From: JAVBSX01 sp031549145
GTDB lineage: Bacteria; Planctomycetota; Planctomycetia; Pirellulales; Thermoguttaceae
Assembly (NCBI GenBank): GCA_031549145.1
Contig: JAVBQI010000095.1
Span: forward strand, 1 to 64,000
Length of the DNA: 64,000 nucleotides
Direction of reading: 5' to 3'
Part shown: positions 63,377-64,000 of the stretch, one piece after another
Layout of the letters: each line of letters begins with the position of its first letter
Position numbering within the stretch: the first letter of the stretch is position 1
Notes under the pieces: generated by a model
Told to the model about the DNA's origin: nothing
Database searches by the model: none
The model's input: only the letters and a program-made list of their open reading frames with translations
Made by a program: the position numbers and the translations under genes

Positions 63377-63700
63377 TTACTCTTCCAATTCTTCGAGGGC
63401 TTCCTGCAGTTTGTCTTTCGGTTGAACCCCGGTCATTCTCTGGGCGACCGCTCCGTTATTGAAAAACAGGATCGTCGGCAACATGCTGATCCCGTACTTC
63501 GCGCCGATGTTCGTGCACTCGAACACGTTGACCTTGGCGATCACAGCGTCCTGCTCGTTTTCGGCGGCCAGTTCCTCCAAAATCGGAACCAGCGCCCGGC
63601 AAGGCCCGCAGGTCGGCGACCAAAAATCGACCAGGACCGGCAATTCCGATCGCAACACGACCTCGTCAAAATTTGCTTCCGTCAGTTCGAGAACAGACAT
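63377..63700 (-). CDS. trxA: Thioredoxin
   Basis: The 107-aa thioredoxin fold protein has active site SPTCGPCR; the Trp normally preceding CGPC is Thr here, which may change redox potential. The cis-proline loop is SMLPTILFF. VDF at the N-terminus and the KVNVFE strand are normal. Likely cytoplasmic disulfide reductant. Single gene; trxB is not in the window. Confidence 0.9.
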   Translation of the reverse strand: MSVLELTEANFDEVVLRSELPVLVDFWSPTCGPCRALVPILEELAAENEQDAVIAKVNVFECTNIGAKYGISMLPTILFFNNGAVAQRMTGVQPKDKLQEALEELEE

Positions 63701-63707
63701 TTTCTTA

Positions 63708-63856
63708 TAAGGCTATAGGCTAGTAGACTATAGACTGTAGGGGGGCATTTTCCGAGCTGTTTTTGAATCGTACCGAATTAGGAACTTTATGTTCGTATCG
63801 TTCCGGATTAACAAACACAATTCCTACAGCCTAAAGCCTATAGTCTACAGCCTTTG
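63708..63856. repeat. GGCTATAGGCTAG-type inverted repeat
   Basis: AAGGCTATAGGCTAGTAGAC on the left is mirrored by CTAAAGCCTATAGTCTACAG on the right. It is another of the word-like palindromic families, between trxA and the zinc-ribbon gene. Confidence 0.6.
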
Positions 63857-63860
63857 AAAT

Positions 63861-64000
63861 TCATCCTTTTTCGAATTCGAAATCGTCCGGGACATAAAGC
63901 AGTCGCCCGCAGGAACTGCAACAGATCGGTTTGCCTTGAATCACCTGGGCGATGAAATGGATCGGCAGGGTTTGGTTGCAGCCGCCGCAAAATTTGCGAT
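63861..64000 (-). CDS. C4 zinc-ribbon protein, C-terminal part only
   Basis: The last 45 or so residues read RKFCGGCNQTLPIHFIAQVIQGKPICCSSCGRLLYVPDDFEFEKG. The CxxC..CxxC spacing and GRLLYVP end match the zinc-ribbon tail of CT398/Rv2229c-type coiled-coil proteins (zf-RING_7). The coding start lies outside the window. It was too short for automatic listing but the motif is clear. Confidence 0.7.
   Translation of the reverse strand, partial: RKFCGGCNQTLPIHFIAQVIQGKPICCSSCGRLLYVPDDFEFEKG

Overview
The window looks like a chromosomal piece of a planctomycete. The strongest signs are a 1236-aa surface protein with the planctomycete LEPR-XLL sorting motif (LGLEPLEERAMLS), a secreted DUF1559 protein, a Tat-exported Gfo/Idh/MocA oxidoreductase, a CxxCH multiheme/TPR cytochrome, very large secreted proteins of unknown function, and weak or absent Shine-Dalgarno sequences before many genes. 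I infer the phylum confidently (a Pirellulales-like lineage is my guess), but not a genus. I saw no rRNA, tRNA, CRISPR array or complete IS element.

Layout. 0.2-5.8 kb: ftsY, glnS and a drug/metabolite-superfamily permease on the minus strand, then a soluble histidine kinase and a tiny membrane protein. 6-8.5 kb: octaheme cytochrome c with TPRs. 9.2-15.5 kb: an alkylation-repair pair (ogt followed by an Ada/AlkA fusion) and a 1341-aa secreted TIM-barrel-like protein. 15.7-30.8 kb: accessory region with a short ExeA-like ATPase, an HTH/zinc-ribbon protein and a permuted papain-like hydrolase, followed by a phage-type DNA packaging and head cassette: ParB-like protein, ABC-ATPase/GNAT fusion, small and large terminase, portal, prohead protease, decoration protein, major capsid, connector-like proteins, and an FN3 protein with a terminator-like C-terminus. 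There is no integrase, replication module, tape measure, baseplate or lysis gene, and host-type palindromic repeats sit in most gaps between the phage genes. 30.8-64 kb: mostly housekeeping genes (tgt, hisD, pyrG, homocysteine methyltransferase, tsaE, rluD, truA, trpB, metK, trxA) mixed with planctomycete-type secreted or anchored proteins.

Three things stand out. First, the orphan capsid/packaging cassette is intact in reading frame but lacks the rest of a phage, and it carries the same intergenic repeats as the rest of the chromosome, including one inserted in frame in its ABC ATPase. This suggests long residence and possible domestication. Second, the only CTP synthase in the window has lost the glutaminase nucleophile (Cys to Ser) and the triad Glu (to Gln), so it should be ammonia-dependent. 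Third, the gaps between genes are filled with many families of palindromic or MITE-like elements. Several share one terminal inverted repeat (roughly TACTGA..TCCAGA, then A-rich) around quite different palindromic cores, and one is nested inside another element.

Many genes stand alone or in pairs: ogt/alkA (9 nt gap), trpB/truA (11 nt gap), and terS/terL (8 nt overlap). Domain calls rest on reading the translated sequences and recalling family motifs; no searches were run.
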